The notes: generated from the letters alone by a model not told the origin. DNA of 64,000 nt from an uncultured Roseobacter sp. (GCF_947495275.1 NZ_CANLYL010000004.1:1-64000), one strand, 5' to 3'; shown: positions 26,936-36,682, counted from the first letter of the stretch. A program made the numbers and translations.

Positions 26936-27326
26936 GCGCGGCCCACCGGAGTGTTCAAATTGATCCCCTCTTCATCTTTGCTGGTGACAAGGTATCAGCA
27001 GATTGACGTAAAAACAGGGGGCAAGCCACCGCTACAAGCTTAGCGATACAATTTAGGCTATGAATTCGGAGCGGGCAGTCCCACTGAGAAGGAACGCAGG
27101 AGGGGGCGCTTCCCCTCAATTTTCTGATCTCTCTTGCCAGGCGGTGTGCCACCGTCCTTGCATGCAACCGCGACGGCCGCTGGAAGGGTTGCCGCATCGC
27201 GCCGCCGACAGCCGCAATCTGTCTAAAAGTCCTACTTTCTTCGACGCGCACAATTAGCGGCTTGCAACACTATTTTAATCTTTGGTGTCTAGCCGAGATC
27301 TGCAAACCGAAAAGTGAGAGCTGGTC
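26936..27326. other. 391-base stretch without a recognised gene
   Basis: This gap separates the divergent Crp/Fnr and DoxX genes and must hold their promoters. No reading frame with family features, no second FNR-type site and no clear hairpin with T-tract was found. Confidence 0.5.
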
Positions 27327-27812
27327 ATGAATTCGCAGGTAACTACACGCCAGGCGTTCGCGCTTATGGCGCTCCGCATCAGTCTTGGGATGCTGCTGGT
27401 TTGGTGGGGCCTTTCTAAGATCGTTAAGCCAGGCATGGGCGTCAAGATTCAAGACAAGTTCTACTTTGGGTTCTTTCCCAGCGAAAACCTGCAATATATA
27501 TTTGGGTATTTAGAACTGCTCATCGGATCGCTTGTCGTCCTGGGCCTCTTTCGAACATATGCTGTGCTGGCTCAACTTTTGGTCACCGGTTTTTCCGCGC
27601 TGACAATTTGGTCAGCCTTGCTTGATCCCTTCGCGCTCTGGTTGCCGGTCAGCAAGGTTTCAGGAATGCAGCATCTCTTTTACCCAAGCGTTATCGCCCT
27701 TTGCGGTGCAGCTGTGATGCTCGCATTTCGCAGTCAGGATCGCTTCAATCTTGATCAGTTTATCCAGCATCGTAGGCGCAACGCCATAAGCTCCACTGTC
27801 CCAGCAGAGTAA
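27327..27812 (+). CDS. DoxX-like small membrane protein
   Basis: A 161-residue inner-membrane protein with four predicted helices: about 10-30 (LMALRISLGMLLVWWGLSKI), 55-75, 80-100 and 115-135. The RISLGMLLVWWGLSKI start resembles the DoxX/DUF417 group, whose members are membrane subunits of quinone- or thiol-linked redox systems. The gene is monocistronic. The function is not known, and the family call is by pattern only. Confidence 0.6.
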   Translation: MNSQVTTRQAFALMALRISLGMLLVWWGLSKIVKPGMGVKIQDKFYFGFFPSENLQYIFGYLELLIGSLVVLGLFRTYAVLAQLLVTGFSALTIWSALLDPFALWLPVSKVSGMQHLFYPSVIALCGAAVMLAFRSQDRFNLDQFIQHRRRNAISSTVPAE

Positions 27813-27870
27813 CACCTTCGGATCATTGGTGCGAACGTTCGTTTTCCCTCACCTTTCCGGCATGGGAAGA

Positions 27871-28572
27871 TCAAATACTAGGGCCCTTTAGCCGGCGGTC
27901 AGTATTTTCATGGGTTTGGCCAGCCGCCATTGCTTCAAAGGCGGTTCTCCAACCGTCCGCCAATTCCGCAACACGCGCGAGCTCCCTTGCGTTTTCCGCG
28001 GAGATTTTGCGTGACAAGCGGGCTCTGGTGACAAAAGCGACCGTCCAGGACGGGTTTGGGCGGTCCACCAGTTTGATTTCGTCCTCCACCGCGACCGATC
28101 CGGTTTCAAGCACGCGGTAATACCAGCCGGTACGCCCGGATTTCCGGAATTGATAGGCCATGGCGTCATTCGCCGTGTAGGCGTTCAGCTTCCAGCAAGG
28201 TTGCCGACCTTGACTGATCTGGATCAGTGCTGACCCAAAGTGGAAGATATCGCCGATGCAGATTTGGTCCTCCGTCAGGCCAAATGTGGAGATATTCTCG
28301 CCAAAGGCGGCGGGGGTCTGATCCTGAGGGATCATCCCTTCTTTCTGCCAGGCGGCGTAATGATCCGCCGCGTAGTGATGCAGTGCTTTGTCTGCGCCGC
28401 CATGAACACGCAGATCTGCCTGGGCGTCATTTTCGAATCCCAAGGACGTGATCACTTGTTTCCCGCTGACAGCAGTCTTGTGGATCGCGGAAGCGGGCTT
28501 GTCTCGCCAGGGGGTCTGGATTTTTCCGGTGAAGAGACCGGTGATGGCCGTTTTCAGGGCAGGGGACGTCAT
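27871..28572 (-). CDS. MOSC-domain protein (YiiM-like)
   Basis: A 233-residue protein with a MOSC beta-barrel: KQVITSLGFENDAQADLRVH, then GGADKALHHYAADHYAAW, FGENISTFGLTEDQICIGD and ISQGRQPCWKLN with the conserved Cys. YiiM proteins reduce N-hydroxylated compounds using a molybdenum cofactor. The length is right for YiiM. It is convergent with the DoxX-like gene and stands alone. Confidence 0.88.
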   Translation of the reverse strand: MTSPALKTAITGLFTGKIQTPWRDKPASAIHKTAVSGKQVITSLGFENDAQADLRVHGGADKALHHYAADHYAAWQKEGMIPQDQTPAAFGENISTFGLTEDQICIGDIFHFGSALIQISQGRQPCWKLNAYTANDAMAYQFRKSGRTGWYYRVLETGSVAVEDEIKLVDRPNPSWTVAFVTRARLSRKISAENARELARVAELADGWRTAFEAMAAGQTHENTDRRLKGPSI

Positions 28573-28808
28573 GTGCTGTCCTGTTCTATGCCGGCTGGGT
28601 CAGCGTTTTTTGACAGCCATCGGCTCGTTGAGACGATCTGGTATAGCGTGCTCCGACGGCGTTTAGATTTGCCCGGTGCGTTTGCAAGTTGCGGAAGATT
28701 TCAGTTGCTATGTCGTTGCCAGCATTGGTTTTGCAAATGGGAAAACGAATTGCAAATGGCAATTGGCAGGGAGCATCGACGTCGCTTGCGCAGGATGGCT
28801 TTGTGCGG

Positions 28809-29720
28809 TCATCCTTTGCGCGAAAACGGGTCGGGGGGTGTATTAAGCCGCAAATGGCGCATGAATGCTCGCGCAATTCGGGGGACGGGGCGCGTGTCCG
28901 AGGTCACAAAATAGCTCTGATACCGGATCGCTGACTGGAACGGCACAAAGGCCAGATCATCGGAGCGGTAGTGATAAAGCGGGAAGGGGTTGATGACGGT
29001 CAGCCCCAATCCTTCCTTCGCCAGATCCGCTGCCGCGAATGAGGTCGAAACCTCTGCAACGATGCGGGGTGCGCTTCTGCTCTGATGCAGCAGCCTTTCC
29101 AGTTGTCCACGCCGTGCATGACGGTGTGTGAGGGCGATCATGTTGTGCTCATGCAGGTCTTGCGGCTCAATCCCGGACCGCTCCGCCAGCGGGTGATCAT
29201 GCGGCATCACACAGACCGCCTGCGACAGCCTGTAGGGAAGCAGTTTGACCCCGGCGCGGCTTTGCTCAACGCCGGTGACGCCCAGGTCGAACCGGTCATC
29301 CAGAATGCCGCGCGTGACTTCTTCGGAGGTATTCACCTCGAAGCTCACAAAGAAATTCGGGTTCATTGTCAAAAAGCTGTTGATCAGCGAGATCAGGAAC
29401 CGATGCGCATAGGTCGGGGGTGCGATGAGCCTTAAGGTCTCCTGAACGGGTTCGGCCGGGCCATCAATCCGGTCGAGTGCTTCAAAGAGCGGATCAAGGC
29501 GCCGGTTCAGGCGCACCGCCTCCTGGGTGGGGCGTAGCCTGCCAGCCTCGCGTTCGAACAAGGCAGTGCCGAGACGGTCCTCAAGGTTGGCGATGGATCG
29601 GCTGACGGCTGATTGCGACAGGCCCAGATGATGAGCGGCCCCGGTTGTGGTGCCGGACTGCATCAGCGCGCGCAACGCGTTGTATTCCGGTATGGAATGC
29701 CAGGTTTTTGACTTGCTCAC
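28809..29720 (-). CDS. LysR-family regulator of the dipeptidase/dipeptide-transport unit
   Basis: A 303-residue LysR protein. The helix-turn-helix is in TTGAAHHLGLSQSAVSRSIA, followed by NLEDRLGTALFERE. The start is taken as GTG at 29720, which has AAAGGAT upstream and leads into SKSKTWHSIPEYNALRAL. Longer in-frame starts would cover the candidate operator at 29746-29764 and reach the divergent gene. It faces the membrane dipeptidase/dpp operon and is its likely regulator. Confidence 0.88.
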   Translation of the reverse strand: MSKSKTWHSIPEYNALRALMQSGTTTGAAHHLGLSQSAVSRSIANLEDRLGTALFEREAGRLRPTQEAVRLNRRLDPLFEALDRIDGPAEPVQETLRLIAPPTYAHRFLISLINSFLTMNPNFFVSFEVNTSEEVTRGILDDRFDLGVTGVEQSRAGVKLLPYRLSQAVCVMPHDHPLAERSGIEPQDLHEHNMIALTHRHARRGQLERLLHQSRSAPRIVAEVSTSFAAADLAKEGLGLTVINPFPLYHYRSDDLAFVPFQSAIRYQSYFVTSDTRPVPRIARAFMRHLRLNTPPDPFSRKG

Positions 29721-29745
29721 GCGGTATCCTTTAAAGCCACTAGCT

Positions 29746-29764
29746 CTATGAGTAAAACGCATAG
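29746..29764. promoter_or_regulatory. Candidate LysR operator CTATG-N9-CATAG
   Basis: A 19-base inverted repeat that includes the LysR T-N11-A pattern lies between the LysR start and the divergent dipeptidase start. Position and symmetry fit an autoregulatory and activator site. Confidence 0.5.
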
Positions 29765-29833
29765 CATTTCCTCTAACCAATGCAAAAAACTTTTGGTTAC
29801 TGTGGCGATGTGGGAAAATCCGGGGGTTCTTCA

Positions 29834-30892
29834 GTGCCAGACACTGCACCGCTCATCTTTGACGGACATAATGACGTATTGCTGAAACTGTTCCGCGCAG
29901 GTGGGGTTGCACAGGCCGATCTTTTCGTGAACGGGCGCGACGGTGCTGTCGATTTGCCCAAAGCGGTCCAGGGTGGTTTTGGCGGTGGGTTTTTCGCCGT
30001 CTATGTGTCCTCGCCGACCGATCTTGATTTTAAGTTCCAGGAAATGACCAAGGACACCTACGACCTTCCTTTGCCGGAAGAGATTGAATGGGAAGACGCC
30101 ATCCCGGTGGTTGCGTCGCAGGCGGCGATCCTCTTCGAGTTGGAACGCAAAGGCGCATTGAAGGTCTGCCGGAGCGTGAAAGATATCCGCAGCGCGTTCA
30201 CCGATGAGAAGATTGCCGCAATATTTCATATCGAAGGGGCGGAAGGAATCGACGCCGATTTGCACATGCTGGATGTGCTCTATGCTGCCGGTCTGCGGTC
30301 TATTGGCCCGGTGTGGAGCCGCCCCACGATTTTCGGTCATGGCGTGCCATTTCGGTTTCCGTCGACGCCGGACATCGGAGATGGCCTGACCGATCACGGT
30401 ATCCGGCTGGTCAAGCGTTGCAATGCGCTTGGCATCATGGTGGATTTGTCTCATCTGAACGAGGCGGGTTTTTGGGATGTGGCGCGGCATTCCGATGCAC
30501 CGCTGGTGGCCACCCATTCCAATGCCCATACGATTTGCCAACATTCTCGCAATCTGACGGATGATCAATTGCGCGCGATTGCCGAGAGCGATGGTATGGT
30601 GGGGCTGAATTTCGCTGTTGCCTTCCTGCGTAAAGACGGCAAGATGTTGTCAGATGTCCCGCTCAGTCAGGTGCTGCGGCATCTGGATCATCTCATCAGT
30701 ATATTGGGAGAAGACCGCGTCGGACTGGGGTCTGACTACGACGGAGCAGTCGTTCCGGAAGACTTGACGACAATCGCCGAGCTTCCGAAGCTTCGAGAAG
30801 TAATGGCAGAGCACGGATATGATGACACGCTCATCAGGAAACTGTGCCACGAAAACTGGCTGCGCGTCCTTGAAAAGACCTGGGGGTCTTGA
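29834..30892 (+). CDS. Membrane dipeptidase (peptidase M19, renal dipeptidase family)
   Basis: A zinc dipeptidase of 352 residues from the GTG at 29834, which has GGGGG eight bases before; an in-frame ATG at 29780 would add 18 residues. Metal-binding motifs are FDGHNDVLLK near the start, the bridging Glu in FHIEGAEGID, SHLNEAGFWD, ATHSNAHTICQHSRNLTD and GLGSDYDG. These enzymes cleave dipeptides, often with broad or D-residue tolerance. No signal peptide is seen, so it should act in the cytosol. It precedes a full dipeptide ABC importer by 49 bases, a clear import-then-cleave unit. Confidence 0.92.
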   Translation: MPDTAPLIFDGHNDVLLKLFRAGGVAQADLFVNGRDGAVDLPKAVQGGFGGGFFAVYVSSPTDLDFKFQEMTKDTYDLPLPEEIEWEDAIPVVASQAAILFELERKGALKVCRSVKDIRSAFTDEKIAAIFHIEGAEGIDADLHMLDVLYAAGLRSIGPVWSRPTIFGHGVPFRFPSTPDIGDGLTDHGIRLVKRCNALGIMVDLSHLNEAGFWDVARHSDAPLVATHSNAHTICQHSRNLTDDQLRAIAESDGMVGLNFAVAFLRKDGKMLSDVPLSQVLRHLDHLISILGEDRVGLGSDYDGAVVPEDLTTIAELPKLREVMAEHGYDDTLIRKLCHENWLRVLEKTWGS

Positions 30893-30941
30893 GGGCGCGA
30901 TTGGCCGGGAAATCAAATACCAACAGCAAAGAGGATAGATC

Positions 30942-32540
30942 ATGAATGCTTTTAACAGACTGATGACCGGTGCCGCCCTTGGATTGGCGCTTGCGGTCAC
31001 GTCAGCCCCGATGGGGATCGCTGAAACACCTGCGAACATGCTGGTGATTGCCAACCGGATTGACGACATTACGACGCTGGACCCGGCGGAAAGCTTTGAG
31101 TTCGCGGGCTCCGACGTCAGCCGCAATGTCTACCAGAAACTTGTCAATTTCGATCCGATGAACCTGGATGCAGGCTACCAGCCCGAGGTGGCGGAAAGCT
31201 GGACGGTTTCGGACGACGGCAAAACCATCACCTTTACCATTCGTGATGGTTTGACGTTCCATTCCGGCAATCCGGTGACGGCGGCGGACGTTGAATTCTC
31301 CCTGCGCCGCGCGGTGATCCTGAACAAGACACCTGCGTTCATTCTGACGCAGTTTGGCTTTACCGCAGACAACGTCGAACAGACCATTGTAGCAGATGGC
31401 AATACGGTGACCATCACGACAGACAAGCCCTATGCGACCTCTTTTGTGCTCAACTGCCTGACCTCGACCATCGGTGGTATCGTGGATATGAAAACCGTGA
31501 TGGCCAATGAGGCTGACGGCGACATGGGCAACACCTGGCTGAAGACAAATTCAGCCGGATCAGGGGCCTACAAGCTGGTGAGCTGGAAGCCGAACGAGAG
31601 TGTCACGCTGCAATCGAACCCTGATTTCTATCTCGGTGCCCCGGCAATGGAACGCGTGATCGTGCGCCATGTGCAGGAAAGCGCCTCTCAACGCCTGCTG
31701 CTGGAACGCGGCGACATAGATATGGCCCGCAACCTCAACCCCGAAGACATCGCGGGTGCACGTGGCGCAGAGGGTGTTGTCATCACTGACGAACTGCGCG
31801 GACGTTTGATGTATGTTTCCATGAACCAGAAACATCCTGAGTTGTCTAAGCCCGAAGTGCGTCAAGCGCTGAAGTACCTGATTGACTACAAAGGCATGGA
31901 AGGAAGTTTCCTGAACGGCCAGTATGTGATTCACCAGAACTTCCTGCCGCGTACTTTCCTGGGGGCCGTGGATGAAAACCCGTTCTCGCTCAATGTGGAG
32001 AAAGCCAAGGAACTGCTGGCGGCTGCCGGAGTGGAAAGCATGGAGCTTGAGGTGGGCGTGCGTGAAGCGCAAGAGCGCATCGAGATTGCACAGACGCTGC
32101 AAAACACCTTTGCTCAAGCAGGCATCAAGCTGAACATTACGGTCGGCACCGCTAAACAGATCCTCGCACGCTACCGGGCGCGGGAACTGGATGTCTATCT
32201 GGGTGCATGGGGCCCGGATTATCCCGACCCGCACACAAATGCCGGCACTTTCGCCTATAATCCCGATAATTCGGACGAGGCTCAGGCCACAGGTCTGCTG
32301 GCCTGGCGCAACAGCTGGGACACGGGCGGGTTGACGGAGAAAACGGCCGCAGCCGTGGTGGAGAACGACCGCGATGTGCGCAGTGGCATGTACGCGGAAA
32401 TTCAGGCCACTTTCCGCGAAACCGCCCCCTTCGCGGTGATGTTCCAGAAGATCGAGCAGACGGCGCAACGTGAAAACGTGGCAAACGTCAACCTTGGGGG
32501 TGCGACCACAGCGGTATCCTACTGGCCGATCACCAAGTAA
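30942..32540 (+). CDS. Periplasmic dipeptide/oligopeptide-binding protein (SBP_bac_5)
   Basis: A 532-residue exported binding protein with signal peptide FNRLMTGAALGLALAVTSAP, cut after GIAE. Family signatures are DDITTLDPAESFEF, KLVNFDPMNL, SDDGKTITFTIRDGLTFHSG and ELDVYLGAWGPDYPDPH. The length is right for DppA/OppA. The downstream permease starts at the very next base after its stop, so the five genes are one operon. Confidence 0.93.
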   Translation: MNAFNRLMTGAALGLALAVTSAPMGIAETPANMLVIANRIDDITTLDPAESFEFAGSDVSRNVYQKLVNFDPMNLDAGYQPEVAESWTVSDDGKTITFTIRDGLTFHSGNPVTAADVEFSLRRAVILNKTPAFILTQFGFTADNVEQTIVADGNTVTITTDKPYATSFVLNCLTSTIGGIVDMKTVMANEADGDMGNTWLKTNSAGSGAYKLVSWKPNESVTLQSNPDFYLGAPAMERVIVRHVQESASQRLLLERGDIDMARNLNPEDIAGARGAEGVVITDELRGRLMYVSMNQKHPELSKPEVRQALKYLIDYKGMEGSFLNGQYVIHQNFLPRTFLGAVDENPFSLNVEKAKELLAAAGVESMELEVGVREAQERIEIAQTLQNTFAQAGIKLNITVGTAKQILARYRARELDVYLGAWGPDYPDPHTNAGTFAYNPDNSDEAQATGLLAWRNSWDTGGLTEKTAAAVVENDRDVRSGMYAEIQATFRETAPFAVMFQKIEQTAQRENVANVNLGGATTAVSYWPITK

Positions 32541-33596
32541 ATGGCCATTACAGACACCAATGGGGGGCGCCGCCGGGCGCCTCTCGCTTCGTGGATCAAG
32601 GGGACTTGTCTGACGCTCGGTTCGATTGCCGTGACCATGCTCGGGCTTCTCTTCATCACCTTTATCATCGGGCGCGTGATGCCCATCGACCCTGTTCTGG
32701 CGATCGTCGGTGAGCGCGCCTCGCAATCGACCTATGACGCGGTCTACCTGCAACTGGGGTTGGACAAACCCTTGCTGGTCCAGTTTCTGTATTATCTCTG
32801 GGACGTCGTGCGCGGCGATTTCGGTATGTCATTGCTGAATGCGCGGCCCGTGTCCGAGGACATTGCGCGGGTGTTTCCCGCCACGCTGGAGCTTGCCACA
32901 CTGGGTGTCATTATCGGCATCGTTTTGGGGGTGCCTTTGGGTGTGATCGCCGCCGTGCGTCGCGGGTCGTGGATCGACCAGATCGCCCGCGTTGTCGCAC
33001 TGGTGGGATATTCCATGCCGATCTTCTGGCTGGGCCTGATGGGTTTGCTGGTTTTCTACGGTATTCTCGGTTGGGTCGGGGGGCCCGGACGTCTGGATAT
33101 CTTCTATCAGGACATCGTGCCCTCGCGCACGGGTATGATCCTGGTCGATAGCGCCATCGCCGGTGACTGGTCGGTGTTCCGAAACGCCTTTTCTCACATC
33201 GTGCTGCCAGCAGCGCTTCTGGGCTACTATTCGCTGGCCTATATCAGCCGAATGACCCGGTCTTTCATGCTCGAACAACTGTCGGCCGAATATGTCACTA
33301 CCGCCCGCGTCAAAGGCATGTCGGAGCGCGCGGTGATCTGGCGTCATGCTTTTCGCAACATCCGGGTGCAACTGATCACCGTGATCGCGCTGAGCTACGC
33401 AAACCTGCTCGAAGGCTCGGTCCTGACGGAGATCATCTTCTCTTGGCCGGGCATCGGCAGCTACATCACCACGGCGCTGCTCAGTGCGGATATGAACGCC
33501 GTATTGGGTGGAACGGTTGTAGTAGGGCTGATCTTCATTTGCCTGAACATCCTGTCTGATCTGCTGTACCGCGTCTTTGATCCGAGGTCGAAATGA
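32541..33596 (+). CDS. ABC importer permease, DppB family
   Basis: A 351-residue permease with the DppB N-terminal helix (SIAVTMLGLLFITFIIGRVM, then PIDP) and the inner-membrane permease domain. The EAA loop is YVTTARVKGMSERAVIWRHA. Its ATG is immediately after the binding-protein stop, and its stop overlaps the DppC-type start. It forms the heteromeric channel with that protein. Confidence 0.93.
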   Translation: MAITDTNGGRRRAPLASWIKGTCLTLGSIAVTMLGLLFITFIIGRVMPIDPVLAIVGERASQSTYDAVYLQLGLDKPLLVQFLYYLWDVVRGDFGMSLLNARPVSEDIARVFPATLELATLGVIIGIVLGVPLGVIAAVRRGSWIDQIARVVALVGYSMPIFWLGLMGLLVFYGILGWVGGPGRLDIFYQDIVPSRTGMILVDSAIAGDWSVFRNAFSHIVLPAALLGYYSLAYISRMTRSFMLEQLSAEYVTTARVKGMSERAVIWRHAFRNIRVQLITVIALSYANLLEGSVLTEIIFSWPGIGSYITTALLSADMNAVLGGTVVVGLIFICLNILSDLLYRVFDPRSK

Positions 33597-34519
33597 GTGA
33601 CATGAGTGCCCCAAACCCAACCTGGCGCGAGTGGTTGCTGACCGATGCACCGACGTCGCGCCGCCATGCGCGGCTGGCCAATTTCTATCAGGGCTGGCTG
33701 TCGCTACGCTCCAACACGATGGCGATGTTCGGCCTTGGTATCCTGATTTTCCTGCTGTTGGTCGCGCTCTTTGCCCCGTTTCTCGCGCCCTATGATCCCT
33801 TCGTGCAAAGCCTCGGCAACAGGTTACAGCCGATGGGCGCGGAAGGGCATCTGCTGGGCACGGACAGCCTGGGACGGGACATCCTCAGCCGCCTGATCTA
33901 CGGGTCGCGCATCACGTTATACATCGTCGCACTTGTGGCCTTGATCGCTCCGGTGGCCGGATTGCTGGTGGGGACGGTGGCAGGTTATGCGGGTGGGTGG
34001 ACGGACACGATCCTGATGCGGATCACGGATATTTTCCTCGCCTTTCCCCGCCTTGTCCTGGCGCTGGCTTTTGTGGCGGCTTTGGGGGCGGGGATCGAAA
34101 ACGCGGTGCTGGCAATATCGCTGACCGCCTGGCCGCCTTACGCGCGGATCGCGCGGGCGGAGACGCTGACCATCCGGTCTTCTGACTATATTTCCGCCAT
34201 TCGGCTGCAAGGAGCAGGGGCGCTCAGGATCATCACGAAACACATATGGCCGCTGTGCATTTCTTCGCTGATCGTGCGGGTCACGCTGGATATGGCGGGC
34301 ATCATTCTGGCCGCTGCCGGTCTTGGGTTTCTGGGGCTTGGCGCGCAACCGCCCAGTCCCGAATGGGGGGCGATGATTTCCGAAGGCCGCCGTTTCATCC
34401 TCGATCACTGGTGGGTCGCCACGGTGCCGGGGCTGGCAATTTTCACTGTCTCGCTGGCCTTCAATCTGCTCGGTGACGGGTTGCGTGATGTGCTTGACCC
34501 AAAGGATAGTGGCCAATGA
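33593..34519 (+). CDS. ABC importer permease, DppC family
   Basis: A 308-residue permease. The N-terminal LRSNTMAMFGLGILIFLLLV helix, the periplasmic FLAPYDPFVQ segment and GTDSLGRDILSRLIYGSRIT are DppC hallmarks. The EAA loop is around DYISAIRLQGAGALRIITKH. It overlaps its neighbours by four bases on both sides. Confidence 0.93.
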   Translation: MSDMSAPNPTWREWLLTDAPTSRRHARLANFYQGWLSLRSNTMAMFGLGILIFLLLVALFAPFLAPYDPFVQSLGNRLQPMGAEGHLLGTDSLGRDILSRLIYGSRITLYIVALVALIAPVAGLLVGTVAGYAGGWTDTILMRITDIFLAFPRLVLALAFVAALGAGIENAVLAISLTAWPPYARIARAETLTIRSSDYISAIRLQGAGALRIITKHIWPLCISSLIVRVTLDMAGIILAAAGLGFLGLGAQPPSPEWGAMISEGRRFILDHWWVATVPGLAIFTVSLAFNLLGDGLRDVLDPKDSGQ

Positions 34520-35370
34520 GCTTGCTCGACGTTGAAAACCTCTGGGTCAAATTTCCCACCCGGCAGGGTGTCTTTGATGCGGTGCGCGGCGTGTCTTTTT
34601 CACTGGACCGTGAACGGCTGGGCATCGTCGGGGAAAGCGGATCCGGCAAATCCATGACCGGGCGGGCGATCCTGCGGCTTATTCGCAAACCGGGGATCGT
34701 GGAGGCCGATCACATCACCCTTGAAGGCCAGAACCTGCTTGCATTGAGCGAGCCGCAGATGCGCGAAGTACGCGGCCAGCGGATTTCCATGGTCATGCAG
34801 GACCCGAAATTTTCGCTCAACCCGGTGATGACGGTTGGCGACCAGATCATGGAAGCCTACCTGCTGCACAACAACACCTCCAAGGCACAGGCGCGGGCGA
34901 AATCCATCTCGATGCTGGAAGCCGTCTCCATTCGCGATCCGGAACGGGTGATGCGGGCCTATCCCCACGAGGTTTCGGGTGGCATGGGGCAGCGCATCAT
35001 GATCGCCATGATGCTGATCCCCGATCCGCAGATCCTGATCGCGGATGAACCCACAAGCGCGCTGGACGTGTCGGTGCAGCGGCAGGTGCTCGACATCATG
35101 GACGGGTTGGTCAAGGAGCGCGGCATGGGGCTGATCTTCATCAGCCATGACCTCAACCTTATCTCGGAATTCTGCGACCGGGTGCTGATCATGTATGCGG
35201 GCCGCATCGTTGAGGTTTGCGATGCGGACAAATTGCATGAGGCGCAGCACCCCTACACGCGCGGACTGTTGAATTCACTGCCGCGGCTTGATCAGCCGCG
35301 TAAGCATCTCGAAGTCCTCAAGCGTGATGCGACATGGTCGGATGCACAAAGCGTGCGAGGTGGGAAATGA
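34516..35370 (+). CDS. ABC importer ATPase, DppD family (short form)
   Basis: A 284-residue ATPase: Walker A GESGSGKS, signature VSGGMGQRIMIAMM, Walker B ILIADEPTSALD and the His switch in FISHDLNLIS. DppD proteins are usually some 40 residues longer, with a C-terminal iron-sulfur or oligopeptide domain. Here only the HPYTRGLLNSLPRL lead is present, so the tail is short. It is coupled by four-base overlaps. Confidence 0.92.
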   Translation: MSLLDVENLWVKFPTRQGVFDAVRGVSFSLDRERLGIVGESGSGKSMTGRAILRLIRKPGIVEADHITLEGQNLLALSEPQMREVRGQRISMVMQDPKFSLNPVMTVGDQIMEAYLLHNNTSKAQARAKSISMLEAVSIRDPERVMRAYPHEVSGGMGQRIMIAMMLIPDPQILIADEPTSALDVSVQRQVLDIMDGLVKERGMGLIFISHDLNLISEFCDRVLIMYAGRIVEVCDADKLHEAQHPYTRGLLNSLPRLDQPRKHLEVLKRDATWSDAQSVRGGK

Positions 35371-36116
35371 CAGCACTCAGCATCGAAAATCTCAATGTCT
35401 GGTTTGGCGCTGACCATGATCGCGTTGATGCTGTGAAATCCGCAAGGTTCGACGTGGCAATTGGCGAGAGCTTTGGCCTTGTCGGAGAAAGCGGCTCCGG
35501 CAAATCCACCATCCTTCGGGCAATCACCGGGCTGGCACCCACATGGTCGGGCGAGATTACCGTGGAAGGCAAAACCCTTCTGGGGGCCAAACGGGATCGG
35601 GCGTTCTACAAGACCGTGCAGATGGTATTTCAGGATCCCTACGCCTCGCTGCACCCGCGCCACACCGTTGATCAGGTGCTCAGCGAGACCCTGCAATTGC
35701 ATGGCATGCAGGACATCGACAGGCGGGTCGAAAAGCTGCTCGAAGATGTGGGCCTGGGCAAACGGTTTCGCTTTCGCTACCCGCATCAACTCTCGGGCGG
35801 ACAACGGCAACGGGTGGCCATTGCGCGCGCGCTGGCCGGAGAGCCGGACATCCTGTTGCTGGACGAACCCACGTCAGCGCTGGATGTTTCCGTGCAGGCG
35901 GAAATTCTCAATCTGCTTACCGATCTGCGTGACGAACACAAGCTGACCTATCTGATGGTGTCGCATGATCTGCCAGTGATCGGCCATATGTGCGACCGGC
36001 TTGCGGTCATGAAGGACGGTGAAATCGTCGAAATCATGATGTCGGATGATTTGCGCAACAGCACCGCCAAACACGCCTATTCCCAATCGCTTCTTGCAGC
36101 TTCGGCGGCAATCTAG
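35367..36116 (+). CDS. ABC importer ATPase, DppF family (short form)
   Basis: A 249-residue ATPase starting at the ATG that overlaps the previous stop (ATGA); in-frame codons back to 35334 lie inside the preceding gene. Walker A is GESGSGKST, the signature LSGGQRQRVAIARAL, Walker B ILLLDEPTSALD and the His switch is in VSHDLPVIGH. It pairs with the DppD-type ATPase. It too lacks the long C-terminal extension usual in DppF. Confidence 0.92.
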   Translation: MTALSIENLNVWFGADHDRVDAVKSARFDVAIGESFGLVGESGSGKSTILRAITGLAPTWSGEITVEGKTLLGAKRDRAFYKTVQMVFQDPYASLHPRHTVDQVLSETLQLHGMQDIDRRVEKLLEDVGLGKRFRFRYPHQLSGGQRQRVAIARALAGEPDILLLDEPTSALDVSVQAEILNLLTDLRDEHKLTYLMVSHDLPVIGHMCDRLAVMKDGEIVEIMMSDDLRNSTAKHAYSQSLLAASAAI

Positions 36117-36282
36117 GCGGTTTTTCAGATTGTTCGGAGGCAGTATCCCGGGGGGCGGGGGACCGGTCCGAAAGGTCTAGGTCGTCCAGATGGACGCAGC
36201 GGCGTTTTTTTGGTTCAATAGGATCAGATCGACGTCCATCGGGGTACAGCCAGAGACGTTCGGACCAGGGGAGATCAGAAAC

Positions 36283-36576
36283 ATGTGCCAGGTATTTGCA
36301 GGACAAGATCCACATCGCTATGAACACACGACCCGGCGCTTGCGCCTGAACGGGCAAAGCACGAGCATCCGGCTTGAAAACAGCTTCTGGGACATCCTTG
36401 ATGAGATCGCCGAAGCGAGCGACCAGTCCACGCCCGCTTTCATTTCCACTCTGCACAGCGAAGTTCTCGAACTGCACGGGGAGCCGTCCAATTTCTCATC
36501 GCTTCTGCGCTGCGCCTGTCTTGTGTTTCTGGACAAGAAGAAAGAGGACGCCGCGGTCAAATTCGCCGCTGAATAG
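36283..36576 (+). CDS. Ribbon-helix-helix DNA-binding protein (RHH_4 type)
   Basis: A 97-residue small protein starting MCQVFAGQDPHRYEHTTRRL. The core LRLNGQSTSIRLENSFWDIL, then DEIAEASDQSTPAFISTL, is the RHH fold seen widely in Rhodobacterales. SEVLELHGEPSNFSSLLRC ends the domain. Such proteins are presumed transcription factors of unknown target. In-frame sequence back to 36190 lacks family similarity, so the later ATG is preferred. Confidence 0.85.
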   Translation: MCQVFAGQDPHRYEHTTRRLRLNGQSTSIRLENSFWDILDEIAEASDQSTPAFISTLHSEVLELHGEPSNFSSLLRCACLVFLDKKKEDAAVKFAAE

Positions 36577-36682
36577 CGCGACATCCCAAAAACAGGCTTG
36601 GTAGTACTCCGCTACTACCCCCGCCGATCTCCCCGTGTTCTGCTGGTCGCAAGCGAGGACGCTCAAAAAGGGAGAAAGGTTT

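Noticed and set aside
31560-32753. 397-codon open frame opposite the dipeptide-binding protein and permease
   Set aside because: It spans two genuine genes of the operon and has a shadow-like composition.
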